Positions 23,958-33,295 are shown, counted from the stretch's first letter. The stretch: DNA of 64,000 nt from UBA2030 sp049969475 (GCA_049969475.1 JBMFOU010000004.1:62001-126000); one strand, 5' to 3'. The notes: a model not told the origin generated them from the sequence alone. Made by a program: numbers and translations.

Positions 23958-26243
23958 ATGGAAATTAAAAAAAACAGGGTATATCAATTTTTTTTCGACA
24001 CTAAAGGTTATTCAACTGACATCCAGGTTTATTTGCGTAAGATTTGGCAGATTTTCGCAGGAATTCTTATTGCCATTTTCATTTTCTTTTTGTTGCTGGC
24101 AGCGGGGGTTTTTGGAGATATGCCAACGTTCGAAGACCTGGAAAATCCCCGGAGTAATCTAGCCACACAGATTATTTCAGCCGATGGGAAAGTATTGGGT
24201 ACGTATTACATTCAAAACCGGTCGAATGTGCACTTCAGCGACCTCTCGAAGCACCTGGTCTATGCCCTGATTTCAACTGAAGATGCTCGTTTTATGAAAC
24301 ATCCGGGCATAGATTTTAGGGCAACTTTCAGAGTAATCTTTGGAGTGATAACCGGCCGGCACGCCGGAGGCGGTAGTACCATCACCCAGCAATTAGCCAA
24401 GAACCTCTTTCCCAGAGGCGAAAATCTCTCGACTCCGGCTTTCATCCTCCGAAAATTCAAAGAATGGGTAACAGCCATTAAGCTCGAAAGAAACTACACC
24501 AAGGAAGAAATCATTGCTATGTATTTCAATACCGTCGATTTCGGCAGCAATGCCTTTGGTATCAAATCGGCGGCTCATACTTATTTCGGTAAAGATCCTT
24601 CTCAACTAACAGCCGAGGAAGCTGCTACGCTGGTGGCTATTGTGAATGCCCCCACGCGTTACAGTCCCGTGCGCAACCCCGAAAATAATCTGAAGCGTCG
24701 TAACCTGGTCATTGGAAAAATGGCCCATTATTTCCCGGACGAATACCAAAGAGAGGAAGATTCCTTGAAAAATCTTCCCCTTGATATGTCCCGCTTCCAG
24801 CTCATGGACCATAAAAGTGGTCTGGCGACCTACTTCCGTGAGATTCTAAGAGGGCAACTTACGGAATGGTGCTCGAAGCATTACAAAAGCGATGGTACAC
24901 CCTATAATTTATACAAAGACGGGTTAAAAATTTATACCACCATCAACTCGCGCATGCAGGAGTATGCAGAATATGCTGTTAGAAAACATCTTTCGGGTGA
25001 ATTACAGCCAGCTTTTTTCCGACACTGGAAAGGATATAAAAACGCCCCCTTCAGCCCTGACCTCTCTCAGGAAGAGATAAATAAATTATTGGAGGATGCC
25101 ATGCGACGTTCTGACCGTTACATTCGGATGCGTCAGGCCGGTATCTCTCGAGATTCTATTCGAAAGGCCTTCAACACCAAGACACGCATGAGGGTGTTTA
25201 GTTGGAAAGGAGATATTGATACTGTTATGACACCTATGGATAGTATCAAATACTCTCTGCATTTTCTTCAGGCAGGTGTTATGAGCATAGAGTCGAGCAC
25301 AGGTTTTGTCAGGGCATATGTAGGGGGGATCGACTACCGCTATTTCCAGTTCGATCATGTGATAATGTCGAAAAGGCAGGTAGGCTCTACCTTTAAACCC
25401 TTCCTTTACACCCTGGCTATGCAGGAAGGGGAATTTGGACCCTGCTCGCAGGTTCCTAATGTACCGGTGAGCTTCGAAATGGACGACGGAACCCTATGGA
25501 CTCCGAAAAATGCCGATGATGCCCGCGAAGGACAAATGGTTACCCTGAAATGGGCCCTGGCCAATTCGGTGAACTATATCTCTGCCTTTCTTATGAAACG
25601 TTATAGTCCCCAGGCAGTCATTACCATCGCCCGAAAAATGGGCATTACCTCCGACATACCCGCCGTCCCCTCTATCTGCTTAGGAACGCCTGAAATATCG
25701 CTCTACGAGATGACCGGTGCGTTTAATACTTTTGCCAACAAGGGGGTTTGGGTAGAGCCCATTATGATTACGCGCATCGAAGACAAAAATGGCAATTTGC
25801 TTGAGGCCTTTGTTCCCCGACGCCAGGAGGCTATTAGCGAAGAAACCGCCTTTTTGATGACCGAACTGCTTAAAGGGGTTGTTCAAAGCGGTACAGGTGT
25901 AAGACTTAGATACAAATACGGATTTGATAATCCCATTGCCGGAAAAACTGGTACCACCCAAAATCAAAGCGATGGTTGGTTTATTGGAATTACTCCTCAG
26001 CTAACCACAGGCGTTTGGGTTGGGGGAGAGCTGCGTAGTATTCGTTTCCGCTCTATCACTTTGGGTCAGGGGGCCAGCATGGCTTTACCCATCTGGGCTT
26101 ACTATATGCAGAAAGTTTATGCCGACCCCATGCTCGGCATCCGCAAGGATGATTTTCCGCGGCCAACCTCTCCACTTAGGGTTGATCTCAACTGTAGCGG
26201 TACCGACGACGAGACCGGGACTTACATCGAAGAGGAGTTCTGA
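23958..26243 (+). CDS. mrcA: Class A penicillin-binding protein (PBP1A)
   Basis: A bifunctional peptidoglycan polymerase, 761 residues. There is a short cytoplasmic N-terminus and one TM segment (about 33-52). The GT51 glycosyltransferase domain has the catalytic STEDARFMKHPGID (Glu about 108) and GGGSTITQQLAKNLF; the transpeptidase domain has GSTFK (Ser about 477), SVN in ALANSVNYI, and KTGTT. It ends in a short acidic tail (DDETGTYIEEEF). It follows gldH by 29 bases, in the order ricT-gldH-PBP that I associate with Bacteroidota genomes. Confidence 0.95.
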   Translation: MEIKKNRVYQFFFDTKGYSTDIQVYLRKIWQIFAGILIAIFIFFLLLAAGVFGDMPTFEDLENPRSNLATQIISADGKVLGTYYIQNRSNVHFSDLSKHLVYALISTEDARFMKHPGIDFRATFRVIFGVITGRHAGGGSTITQQLAKNLFPRGENLSTPAFILRKFKEWVTAIKLERNYTKEEIIAMYFNTVDFGSNAFGIKSAAHTYFGKDPSQLTAEEAATLVAIVNAPTRYSPVRNPENNLKRRNLVIGKMAHYFPDEYQREEDSLKNLPLDMSRFQLMDHKSGLATYFREILRGQLTEWCSKHYKSDGTPYNLYKDGLKIYTTINSRMQEYAEYAVRKHLSGELQPAFFRHWKGYKNAPFSPDLSQEEINKLLEDAMRRSDRYIRMRQAGISRDSIRKAFNTKTRMRVFSWKGDIDTVMTPMDSIKYSLHFLQAGVMSIESSTGFVRAYVGGIDYRYFQFDHVIMSKRQVGSTFKPFLYTLAMQEGEFGPCSQVPNVPVSFEMDDGTLWTPKNADDAREGQMVTLKWALANSVNYISAFLMKRYSPQAVITIARKMGITSDIPAVPSICLGTPEISLYEMTGAFNTFANKGVWVEPIMITRIEDKNGNLLEAFVPRRQEAISEETAFLMTELLKGVVQSGTGVRLRYKYGFDNPIAGKTGTTQNQSDGWFIGITPQLTTGVWVGGELRSIRFRSITLGQGASMALPIWAYYMQKVYADPMLGIRKDDFPRPTSPLRVDLNCSGTDDETGTYIEEEF

Positions 26244-26257
26244 GGCCGGAATCATCT

Positions 26258-26725
26258 TTATAGGTTCATCGGCCTGATAAATCCTTCTTCCAGCGAAATA
26301 AAGGTTTCTGTAAAAACAATTTCGGGGATCGATTGGATTTTTTCTACGATAATTTGCTTCAGGTGTTCGTTGTTGCGGGCGTAGATTTTAGCCAATAGCG
26401 AATACTTCCCCGTAATATGATGACATTCTACAATTTCCGGCACCTGCATCACCTTTTCAAAAACTTCCTGATGAGTGCGGGTGGTTGTCAGATTGATTTG
26501 GATACCGATGAACGCACAGGTATGATAACCCAAAGCTGCTGGTGAGAGCCGCAAGGTGCTTCCATGGATAATACCCGCTTGTTCCATTTTTTGAATACGC
26601 TGATGAATGGCCGCCCCGCTAACCCTGCACGCACGGGCGATTTCCAGATAAGGCGTTCGGGCATTCTCCATCAAAATTTTTAAGATTTTTCTATCCAGAC
26701 TATCAATTTGAAACTCCGAAGCCAT
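26258..26725 (-). CDS. Lrp/AsnC-family transcriptional regulator
   Basis: A 155-residue feast/famine regulator. The N-terminal winged HTH is typical (LDRKILKILMENARTPYLEI, CRVSGAAIHQRIQKME), and the C-terminal RAM ligand-binding domain runs from about 65 to 150 (GIQINLTTTR, ITGKYSLLAKIYARN). It has a strong Shine-Dalgarno (GGGAGGA, 26734-26740) and a -7 element at 26754-26761. It diverges from a Cys/Met-metabolism PLP enzyme over a 149-base AT-rich gap, so control of that gene in response to an amino acid is likely. Confidence 0.93.
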   Translation of the reverse strand: MASEFQIDSLDRKILKILMENARTPYLEIARACRVSGAAIHQRIQKMEQAGIIHGSTLRLSPAALGYHTCAFIGIQINLTTTRTHQEVFEKVMQVPEIVECHHITGKYSLLAKIYARNNEHLKQIIVEKIQSIPEIVFTETFISLEEGFIRPMNL

Positions 26726-26753
26726 TTTTTTGTCCTCCCAAATTACTTTTTTG

Positions 26754-26844
26754 CAAAATTATAACATTTTTTCTTATAATTTTTACAAATTTTGTTAAAA
26801 TAGCTTCTGTTTTATTAATTTTCAGCCTATTTTGCTTACTTTTG
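26754..26844. promoter_or_regulatory. Divergent lrp / PLP-enzyme promoters with a candidate operator
   Basis: The region holds TAATTTTG on the minus strand (26754-26761, for the lrp gene, with CAAA/TTTG at 26786-26789) and TACTTTTG on the plus strand (26837-26844, for the PLP enzyme). Between them ACAAA-T-TTTGT (26785-26795) is an exact odd-centred palindrome, with an imperfect flanking TTTT/AAAA extension. Lrp proteins bind AT-rich palindromes, so this is a candidate operator. Confidence 0.45.
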
Positions 26845-26874
26845 TGAAGTACATAACAAAATAAATCTGAGGCT

Positions 26875-28074
26875 ATGAAATACAATCCGGCAAAGAAAAT
26901 TTTCGAACTGCTACAATTTGGCGAGTTTGGAGATGTCAACCCTTCGATTACCGATTCGGCTACCTACACCTTTATGCAGGCCAAAACCATGTCCGAAACA
27001 TTCGAAGGTAAGGCCGAAGGCTGCTTTTTGTATTCCAGGCACTGGAATCCCAGCAATAAATACCTGGCCGACGCTTTAGCGGCCATGGAGGGAACTGAAT
27101 CATGCTGGGTTACTGCCAGTGGTATGGCCGCAATCACTACCACGTTGTTGCACCTTTGTAAATCGGGCGACCACATCGTTTCGAGCATGACCACCTATGG
27201 AGGAACTTTTGCCTTTATGAAAAATTATTTGCCCAAATTCAATATTGAAGTAAGCTTTGTTGACATTACCGATCTGAATGCCGTAAAAAAAGCCATCAGG
27301 CCTAATACTCGCCTGATCTACACTGAAACCATGACCAATCCGCTTCTGCAAATCAGTGATATTCCCGCACTGGCTGACATTGCTCACGAAACAGGCATTA
27401 AGCTTGTGGTTGATAATACTTTCACCCCCATGATGGTGGCTCCTGCTCTTCATGGTGCCGATATTGTGGTATATAGCCTCACCAAATTTGTCAACGGAAA
27501 AAATGATTGTGTGGCCGGCGCTATCTGTGCATCCGCAGAATTTATCAATTCATTGGTGAACGTAAACGACGGAACGGCCATGTTGCTGGGCCCCACCCTC
27601 GATCCGTTGCGCTCGAGTAGCATTCTGAAAAATTTGCACACCCTGCATATTCGAATGCAAAAGCACAGTCAAAATGCCGACTATCTGGCGCGTAAGTTTA
27701 GGGCTGCTGGTATTCGTACTCTCTATCCGGGTTTTGAAGACGATAAAGGGCATGCTACCTTGACGAAAATAATGAATCCCGATTTCGGTTTTGGCGGTAT
27801 GATAGCTATTGATGTGGATACCAGTGAAAAGGCCGCTGAACTGATGGAAAAGATGGAGATGGCCGGTGTGGGTTATCTGGCGGTTAGCTTGGGGTATTTC
27901 AAAACCCTATTTAGCAATAGCGGCAAGAGTACTTCGAGTGAAGTGCCCCCTGAATTTCAGCAAAAGATGGGGTTATCTGAAGGCTTAATACGCTTTTCTG
28001 TAGGACTCGACCACGACATCGACGATACCTGGCAGCGCATAGAAACTTGCCTCAGAGATTGTCGATTGATCTGA
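26875..28074 (+). CDS. Cys/Met metabolism PLP-dependent enzyme (gamma-lyase-like)
   Basis: A 399-residue fold-type I PLP enzyme of the cystathionine/methionine gamma-lyase family. Family motifs are FLYSRHWNPSNKYLADALA, the phosphate-binding TASGMAAITT, VDNTFTPM and the PLP lysine in VYSLTKFVNGKND (Lys about 203 or 208 region). Methionine gamma-lyase typically has Cys in the YGCT position; here it reads TTYGGTF, as in cystathionine gamma-lyases and others, so the substrate is left open. A slightly unusual N-terminus (NPAKKIFELLQFGEFGDVN) precedes the core. The divergent Lrp-type gene suggests regulation by amino-acid supply. Confidence 0.88.
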   Translation: MKYNPAKKIFELLQFGEFGDVNPSITDSATYTFMQAKTMSETFEGKAEGCFLYSRHWNPSNKYLADALAAMEGTESCWVTASGMAAITTTLLHLCKSGDHIVSSMTTYGGTFAFMKNYLPKFNIEVSFVDITDLNAVKKAIRPNTRLIYTETMTNPLLQISDIPALADIAHETGIKLVVDNTFTPMMVAPALHGADIVVYSLTKFVNGKNDCVAGAICASAEFINSLVNVNDGTAMLLGPTLDPLRSSSILKNLHTLHIRMQKHSQNADYLARKFRAAGIRTLYPGFEDDKGHATLTKIMNPDFGFGGMIAIDVDTSEKAAELMEKMEMAGVGYLAVSLGYFKTLFSNSGKSTSSEVPPEFQQKMGLSEGLIRFSVGLDHDIDDTWQRIETCLRDCRLI

Positions 28075-28106
28075 ATTTGCGCCTTTAAATCTATAAAAAC
28101 AACCTG

Positions 28107-28149
28107 ACTGTTGAGGATTTCCAAACAAAACCTCAACAGTTTTGTTTTT
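28107..28149 (+). terminator. Rho-independent terminator after the PLP enzyme
   Basis: ACTGTTGAGG at 28107-28116 pairs perfectly with CCTCAACAGT at 28131-28140 and is followed by TTTGTTTTT. It sits between the PLP gene and bcp. Confidence 0.85.
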
Positions 28150-28172
28150 GTTGAAACTAATACTTATCAGCT

Positions 28173-28619
28173 ATGTTGAAAATAGGAGACAAAGCCCCCT
28201 CTTTTGAGGGTATCGATCAAAACGGAAACCGTGTTTCTCTCGACGATTTTAAAGGGAAAAAAATAGTTCTTTACTTTTACCCCAAGGCTAATACCCCTGG
28301 ATGCACGGCGGAGGCATGCAATCTCAATGATAATTGGGAACGCTTTCAGGCACTCGGTTACCAAATTATCGGAGTAAGTGCCGACACCGTGAAAGCACAG
28401 AAAAGCTTCGCTGACAAATATCAACTAAAGTTTCCTTTGATTGCCGACACCGAAAAGGATATTATCAAAGCATACGGTGCATGGGGAAAGAAATCGATGT
28501 ATGGTAAAGAATACGAAGGAATTATGCGTTATACCTTTATTATCGATGAAAATCAGTTAATCACCGACATCATTACCAAGGTGGATACCAAAAACCACGC
28601 TAGTCAGATTTTGAAATAA
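28173..28619 (+). CDS. bcp: Thioredoxin-dependent thiol peroxidase (Bcp/PrxQ)
   Basis: A cytoplasmic peroxiredoxin that reduces hydroperoxides with thioredoxin. It has 148 residues, normal length. The active site PKANTPGCTAEACNLND contains the peroxidatic Cys (about 44) and a resolving Cys five residues on, as in BCP/PrxQ. It also has VLYFYP and IGVSADTVKAQKSFADKY. It stands alone between two terminators; no clear promoter consensus was found in the 23 bases before it. Confidence 0.95.
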   Translation: MLKIGDKAPSFEGIDQNGNRVSLDDFKGKKIVLYFYPKANTPGCTAEACNLNDNWERFQALGYQIIGVSADTVKAQKSFADKYQLKFPLIADTEKDIIKAYGAWGKKSMYGKEYEGIMRYTFIIDENQLITDIITKVDTKNHASQILK

Positions 28620-28643
28620 CTATTTCTTGCTTTCAATGTGCAG

Positions 28644-28686
28644 GCCCTGGGGCGAGGAAAAATCTTCATCCTAGGGCTTTTATTTT
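28644..28686 (+). terminator. Rho-independent terminator after bcp
   Basis: GCCCTGGG at 28644-28651 pairs with CCTAGGGC at 28670-28677 (one G-T pair), followed by a T-rich tail. The rest of the 254-base gap up to the next gene is AT-rich with nothing else recognised. Confidence 0.6.
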
Positions 28687-28873
28687 GCGAAGGCAGAATT
28701 TTCAGGTAGGGTAAAATCTCGCAATTTTTCAAATTGGTAATCTGAATCAAAATACAATTGTTTATAAATTTTTATTCAAACACTTGTGTCGTTCTAACTA
28801 TATGATTTACAAATGATTTAATGTTTTGGCATACTTATTGGATAAAACACTTGGACTTTTAAAACAAAAAACT

Positions 28874-30841
28874 ATGAAAACCTACCAATTTTTAATTCTT
28901 CTTCTGGTGGTGCTCACGATGGGGCTTGCAAGCTGTCAGAAAGATAAAGACACGCAGCCGCCTGTTTCCACCGATGAAAATCAGCTGGTGCTTCAGGTTA
29001 ACTCAAATAGCAGCCAGTTGAATACTGAGCGGATGAAATATCTGTACATCCCCGTTTTTGATACTACCTATCAGAGTTTTTTCAATAATGGAAAATACCT
29101 GAAAAGCAGTAACACCATCATACCTAATCCTTCGCATCAGTTTATTCTGATTGCTGAAATGTCCTCGCCCGTCAGAAGTGGTAATCGGATACTGAGTGCT
29201 ACTCACGTTGAATTGTTGGGTAATAAAGCCTATGTAACTTACCACTTCAATGAACAGTCAAACAGTGGCTTTTCCGGAGCCGACCTGTACGAAGGGCAGC
29301 TAGATGTATTAGACGTTACTGACCCTTACAATCCGGTATTATTACAGTCTGCTACCACCGATCAGGCAGATTTCAACACATTAGCACTCGACCTGAGTGA
29401 GAATGCTGGCGAGCGTAAAATTTGGATGGGTGCAACCGATTTTAAATCAGGTGGAGCTATTTTCCAATTGACATTACAAAATGGGCAAATTCCAAACAAT
29501 GCTGTACTTTCGAAGACCAAAACCCCTCCGGGAAAATCGGTAAACAGTGTGGTAAGGGCAGGTGATTGGCTCTATGCAACTGCAGGGCGCACTGCTGGAG
29601 GTGTATTCAGCCTCAATGCCTCTACTATGGCACTGGATAATAAAATAGAATTCACAAATGCTAAGTATAATGCAGTGAGCGGAACTACACCCGGCAGCAA
29701 GCACGTGGTGCTAAAGAGTGGTAATAATGCTGAATTGCAAGTTTATGAAGTAAGTGCCGCTCATCCTTTGCTTCTCACTATCCCTCTGGGTTCCATTCAG
29801 CCTGAAGATGGAAAGAGTGTAGTTTGGGTTAAAAATAATATTGCCTGGGTAGCTATGGGGTATGCCGGTTTGAAGGCTTACGATATCAATACCGGGGCTC
29901 TGGTTCACACGCTTTCGCCTTCTAATATGTCGCCCGAGTCGGTTACCAATGGGGTTTCTGTTGATGATGACTATGTCTATGTAGCTAACGGATCAGGTGG
30001 CCTTTACCTATGCACCATAACTCCCGGACAGCAAGAACTTAACGTAGTAGGTATTTATCAATACGGAGCCTCGGCCAACTACGTCATGGCAAAAAACAAC
30101 TACATCTTCATTGCCAATGGTCGTGAAGGGGTTAAGATACTGCATAAAATTTTCCCGGGAGATTACACCGTTATTTGCGACTACGATGACAATGGTGTAC
30201 CTCAGTGCCTCGAACCCAACCTCGATCCTCTTTGCCCAACTTTACTTCCCAACTTGTCGTTGGTTTTGCCTGAAGCACAGAATGCCATCACCAACCATCC
30301 CGAGTTCTTTGCCAATCCAAATACTGAAATTAAGCTCATTGCTCCTGCAACGGTTTATGTAACCTTTATTGACGAAGGCGCTGGTTGGAAGAATGCTCTG
30401 GGGCTTTACCATTATCCTACGGCTAATCCTCCTGCTACTGCTGCTGAAATAAAATCCACTAAAATGCTGGTTTATCCCAATGCTTCTAAAGTGGGTAGTG
30501 GGGGAGCTCTTGTTCCAGGTAATTATATCCATCTGGTGGGTACCTTCCCTGCTGGAACTACCATTGGGGCTTTCTTGGTTGCCAACGCTTGGAAAGGTGT
30601 TTCGCCCGCCTATCCCACAGGTCTCTCTGAAGGTTATTACACACACTACACCCGCAAACAACTCAATCCTGACAATAAGCAGCAGAGTCTCTTGTTCTAC
30701 GATACTTCCTGCGATGCCATTGTTCTTACCTTTGAAGATATTAGAATTCCCTCTGGAGACAAAGACTACAACGATTGCATCTTCAAGGTTATTGTAGATC
30801 CTCCCACAGCAATTGATGTGACACAACTCAATCAATTATAA
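28874..30841 (+). CDS. Surface lipoprotein with beta-propeller-like repeats and a DUF4114 domain
   Basis: A 655-residue lipoprotein. The start at 28874 gives signal peptide MKTYQFLILLLVVLTMG and lipobox LASC; the upstream Met at 28826 would block it. Residues about 90-430 contain repeats resembling LVIVD or other propeller blades (LDVLDVTDPYNPVLLQSATT, VVWVKNNIAWVAMGYAGLKAYDI, DDDYVYVANGSGGLYLCTI, NNYIFIANGREGVKIL). The C-terminal third holds a DUF4114 domain with the signature SGDKDYNDCIFKVIV, which is acidic and probably binds calcium. No T9SS CTD follows. It probably sits on the cell surface and binds a polymer or partner protein; no function is assigned. It is monocistronic and ends in a terminator. 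Confidence 0.85.
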   Translation: MKTYQFLILLLVVLTMGLASCQKDKDTQPPVSTDENQLVLQVNSNSSQLNTERMKYLYIPVFDTTYQSFFNNGKYLKSSNTIIPNPSHQFILIAEMSSPVRSGNRILSATHVELLGNKAYVTYHFNEQSNSGFSGADLYEGQLDVLDVTDPYNPVLLQSATTDQADFNTLALDLSENAGERKIWMGATDFKSGGAIFQLTLQNGQIPNNAVLSKTKTPPGKSVNSVVRAGDWLYATAGRTAGGVFSLNASTMALDNKIEFTNAKYNAVSGTTPGSKHVVLKSGNNAELQVYEVSAAHPLLLTIPLGSIQPEDGKSVVWVKNNIAWVAMGYAGLKAYDINTGALVHTLSPSNMSPESVTNGVSVDDDYVYVANGSGGLYLCTITPGQQELNVVGIYQYGASANYVMAKNNYIFIANGREGVKILHKIFPGDYTVICDYDDNGVPQCLEPNLDPLCPTLLPNLSLVLPEAQNAITNHPEFFANPNTEIKLIAPATVYVTFIDEGAGWKNALGLYHYPTANPPATAAEIKSTKMLVYPNASKVGSGGALVPGNYIHLVGTFPAGTTIGAFLVANAWKGVSPAYPTGLSEGYYTHYTRKQLNPDNKQQSLLFYDTSCDAIVLTFEDIRIPSGDKDYNDCIFKVIVDPPTAIDVTQLNQL

Positions 30842-30892
30842 AAAATCTTTGGTGTTAAGAAAGTAGGTTTTCATAAATTGGTTTTGACAAGG

Positions 30893-30922
30893 CTGCTCCC
30901 TCCGGGGGGCAGTTTCTTTTTT
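30893..30922 (+). terminator. Rho-independent terminator after the DUF4114 lipoprotein
   Basis: CTGCTCCC (30893-30900), loop TCCG, GGGGGCAG (30905-30912), then TTTCTTTTTT. Confidence 0.85.
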
Positions 30923-31031
30923 ATACAAACACACCTATTTTGCGCTTTTAGTAAAGAATGAAGTGAATTTATGCGTAATTTTAAGAAGTCAATTTTGATT
31001 AAAAATGCATCTTTTATAAAAACACAAATAC

Positions 31032-32039
31032 ATGGAAAACAACGATAAGCTGGCAAAACTTAAAGCCCTTGAAGCTACTATAAGTAACATTGAAAAGAAC
31101 TTTGGTAAAGGTTCCATTATGCGTTTGGGCGATGAGCCTGTAGAGCAAATTCCTGTGATTTCATCGGGTTCCATCGGTTTGGATGCAGCGCTGGGAGTAG
31201 GAGGTTTTCCCAAAGGTCGTATTATTGAGATATACGGCCCGGAGTCTTCGGGAAAAACTACCTTAGCCCTTCATGCGATAGCCGAAGCTCAAAAGCTTGG
31301 AGGTATTGCCGCCTTTATTGATGCAGAACATGCCTTCGACAGGTTTTATGCCCAAAAGCTGGGGGTGGATATTTCGAATCTTTTGGTTTCGCAACCTGAT
31401 TATGGTGAACAGGCCCTTGAAATCGCCGACAATCTGATTCGAAGCAATGCTATTGATATTATTGTTATCGACTCGGTGGCAGCTCTTACACCTAAAAGTG
31501 AAATAGAAGGAGAAATGGGCGATTCAAAGGTAGGGCTTCAGGCGCGCCTGATGTCGCAGGCCCTTCGCAAACTGACGGCTAACATCAGTCGCACCAAGAC
31601 CTGCTGTATTTTTATTAACCAGTTGCGTGAAAAAATCGGCATCATGTTTGGCAACCCCGAAACTACCACAGGGGGAAACGCCCTAAAATTTTATGCTTCC
31701 GTGAGGTTAGATATTCGTAAGATAAACCAGATCAAAGACGGAGAAAATATTACTGGGAACCGGGTAAAGGTGAAGGTGGTGAAAAACAAGGTGGCTCCTC
31801 CTTTTAAACAGGTAGAATTTGATATTGTATATGGCGAAGGTGTGAGCAAAACGGGAGAGATTATCGACCTGGGTGTGGAGCTGGGCCTCATAAAGAAAAG
31901 CGGTTCGTGGTTCAGCTATGGAGATACCCGCCTGGGGCAAGGCCGCGATGCTGTAAAACAACTCTTGCTCGACAATCCCGACCTCTCGGATGAACTCGAA
32001 AAAGCTATTCGTGAAAAGCTAAAGGAAACCACCGCATAA
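31032..32039 (+). CDS. recA: Recombinase RecA
   Basis: The strand-exchange and SOS co-protease protein, 335 residues. It has Walker A GPESSGKTT (about 69-77), the conserved MRLGD near the N-terminus, VIDSVAALTPKSEIEGEMGD, and L2-loop GNPETTTGGNALKFYASVRLD. The C-terminal domain is short, as in other Bacteroidota. No intein. No LexA-type operator was recognised in the 109-base upstream region, and no perfect TAnnTTTG element was found. It is followed by a hairpin terminator. Confidence 0.98.
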   Translation: MENNDKLAKLKALEATISNIEKNFGKGSIMRLGDEPVEQIPVISSGSIGLDAALGVGGFPKGRIIEIYGPESSGKTTLALHAIAEAQKLGGIAAFIDAEHAFDRFYAQKLGVDISNLLVSQPDYGEQALEIADNLIRSNAIDIIVIDSVAALTPKSEIEGEMGDSKVGLQARLMSQALRKLTANISRTKTCCIFINQLREKIGIMFGNPETTTGGNALKFYASVRLDIRKINQIKDGENITGNRVKVKVVKNKVAPPFKQVEFDIVYGEGVSKTGEIIDLGVELGLIKKSGSWFSYGDTRLGQGRDAVKQLLLDNPDLSDELEKAIREKLKETTA

Positions 32040-32071
32040 ACCTGAGCTTACAATTTTTTTACTTTTTATAA

Positions 32072-32105
32072 GATCCCGCTCCGGAAATGACCGGGATTGT
32101 TTTTG
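32072..32105 (+). terminator. Probable terminator after recA
   Basis: ATCCCG (32073-32078) pairs with CGGGAT (32092-32097) and is followed by TGTTTTTG. The stem is short and the loop is 13 bases. Confidence 0.5.
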
Positions 32106-32241
32106 CTATAGAGCGGATAATAGAACACCTGGGAGGCACTTAAAGGGAAGTTAGTAATGTTAGACTCCTGGCCAAACAACCGCCCCGGATGACCTGTTTC
32201 TGGATTCACCTTCGCGCTTCGGGAAGTATGGCCGAAAACCG

Positions 32242-32249
32242 TAATTTTG
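32242..32249 (+). promoter_or_regulatory. -7 element TAATTTTG of the TPR lipoprotein gene
   Basis: A TAnnTTTG match 23 bases upstream of the ATG at 32273. It lies within the longer in-frame extension from 32189, supporting the later start. Confidence 0.5.
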
Positions 32250-32272
32250 TCAACTCATTAAAAAAACGGCTC

Positions 32273-33289
32273 ATGCATCTTAAGTGGACATATTTCTTGA
32301 ATGGCTTGTTGCTTTTGATAATATTTTCCTGTAACCGTCAACCAGCTAATAATGCTGCTGCCTTGCAGGATACAGTGCCAGGCCCTTTGCGTGAGCTCAC
32401 CCAGAAAATTGCCCAAAGCCCCGGCGATCCTGCATTTTATCTGGAACGGGCCCGCTGGTTTGTAAAAAATGCCAGGTATGAAGAAGCCCTCAAAGACATA
32501 CGCATAACGCTGAACCAGGACTCCCTAAGTCCGGCAGCCCTGGTAATATTGGGTGATGCCTATTTAAACCTGGGACAACCTGTTTTGGCTGAAAACGCGT
32601 ACGCAAAAGCACTTAAACTCCAACCTTCTTTCAATGATGCATTGCTTGGTATGGCTCGTTATTTCCTGGTACTTAAAAACCACGATCAAACCCTGGCTCT
32701 TACCGCCAAAGCAATTATAAATCAAAGTTTTAATCCCACAGCTTATTATCTGGCTGCCTGGAGCTTTATGGAGAAAGGAGATACCCTGAGTGCACTTAAA
32801 AATTATCTCAAAGCAGTTGAGCAAAATCCCGACTATTTCGATGCCCACGTTCAGTTAGGCGTATTGTATTCTCAAAAACAGCCTCAGATGGCAGAGGCTT
32901 ATTTTAAAAATGCGCTAAGACTTCAGCCCCGCCATGTTCACACTCGTTATTTGCTGGGTTTATTGTATCAGGAGCAGGGCCAAACCGATAAGGCTATTGC
33001 TACCCACCAGGACAATCTGGCCATAGATCCTCATTATATACCATCCCTATTTGCTATGGGGGTAATTCTGATGGCCGACCGGCTCGACTTCGGGGAAGCC
33101 ATTCACTGGTACGACAAGGTCATTGCGCTCGATAATAAAAATGCCCCGGCTTTTCTGAACCGGGGATATTGTCATGAACAATTAGGAAATCTTAGGGAAG
33201 CTGCAGCCGATTATAGAAGGGCACTAGAAATTGACCCCGCCTTGGAAAAAGCAGCCCAGGGTCTCCATAGGATTGCCAGCTTCAACTGA
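32273..33289 (+). CDS. TPR-repeat lipoprotein
   Basis: A 338-residue lipoprotein starting MHLKWTYFLNGLLLLIIF with lipobox IFSC. The rest is tandem tetratricopeptide repeats of 34 residues from about 50 to 335 (for example AALVILGDAYLNLGQPVLAE, YFDAHVQLGVLYSQKQPQMA, APAFLNRGYCHEQLGNLREA), ending in a Leu-rich helix. TPR lipoproteins scaffold protein complexes; no partner can be named. It ends six bases before the convergent HPt gene with no terminator between them. Confidence 0.88.
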   Translation: MHLKWTYFLNGLLLLIIFSCNRQPANNAAALQDTVPGPLRELTQKIAQSPGDPAFYLERARWFVKNARYEEALKDIRITLNQDSLSPAALVILGDAYLNLGQPVLAENAYAKALKLQPSFNDALLGMARYFLVLKNHDQTLALTAKAIINQSFNPTAYYLAAWSFMEKGDTLSALKNYLKAVEQNPDYFDAHVQLGVLYSQKQPQMAEAYFKNALRLQPRHVHTRYLLGLLYQEQGQTDKAIATHQDNLAIDPHYIPSLFAMGVILMADRLDFGEAIHWYDKVIALDNKNAPAFLNRGYCHEQLGNLREAAADYRRALEIDPALEKAAQGLHRIASFN

Positions 33290-33295
33290 TATTTG

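Noticed and set aside
26875..28074. Firm assignment as methionine gamma-lyase
   Set aside because: The YGCT cysteine typical of that enzyme is replaced (YGGT), so the substrate is left open despite the Lrp neighbour.
30242..30835. 197-codon minus-strand frame under the DUF4114 lipoprotein
   Set aside because: Antisense to the better supported gene; no family resemblance.
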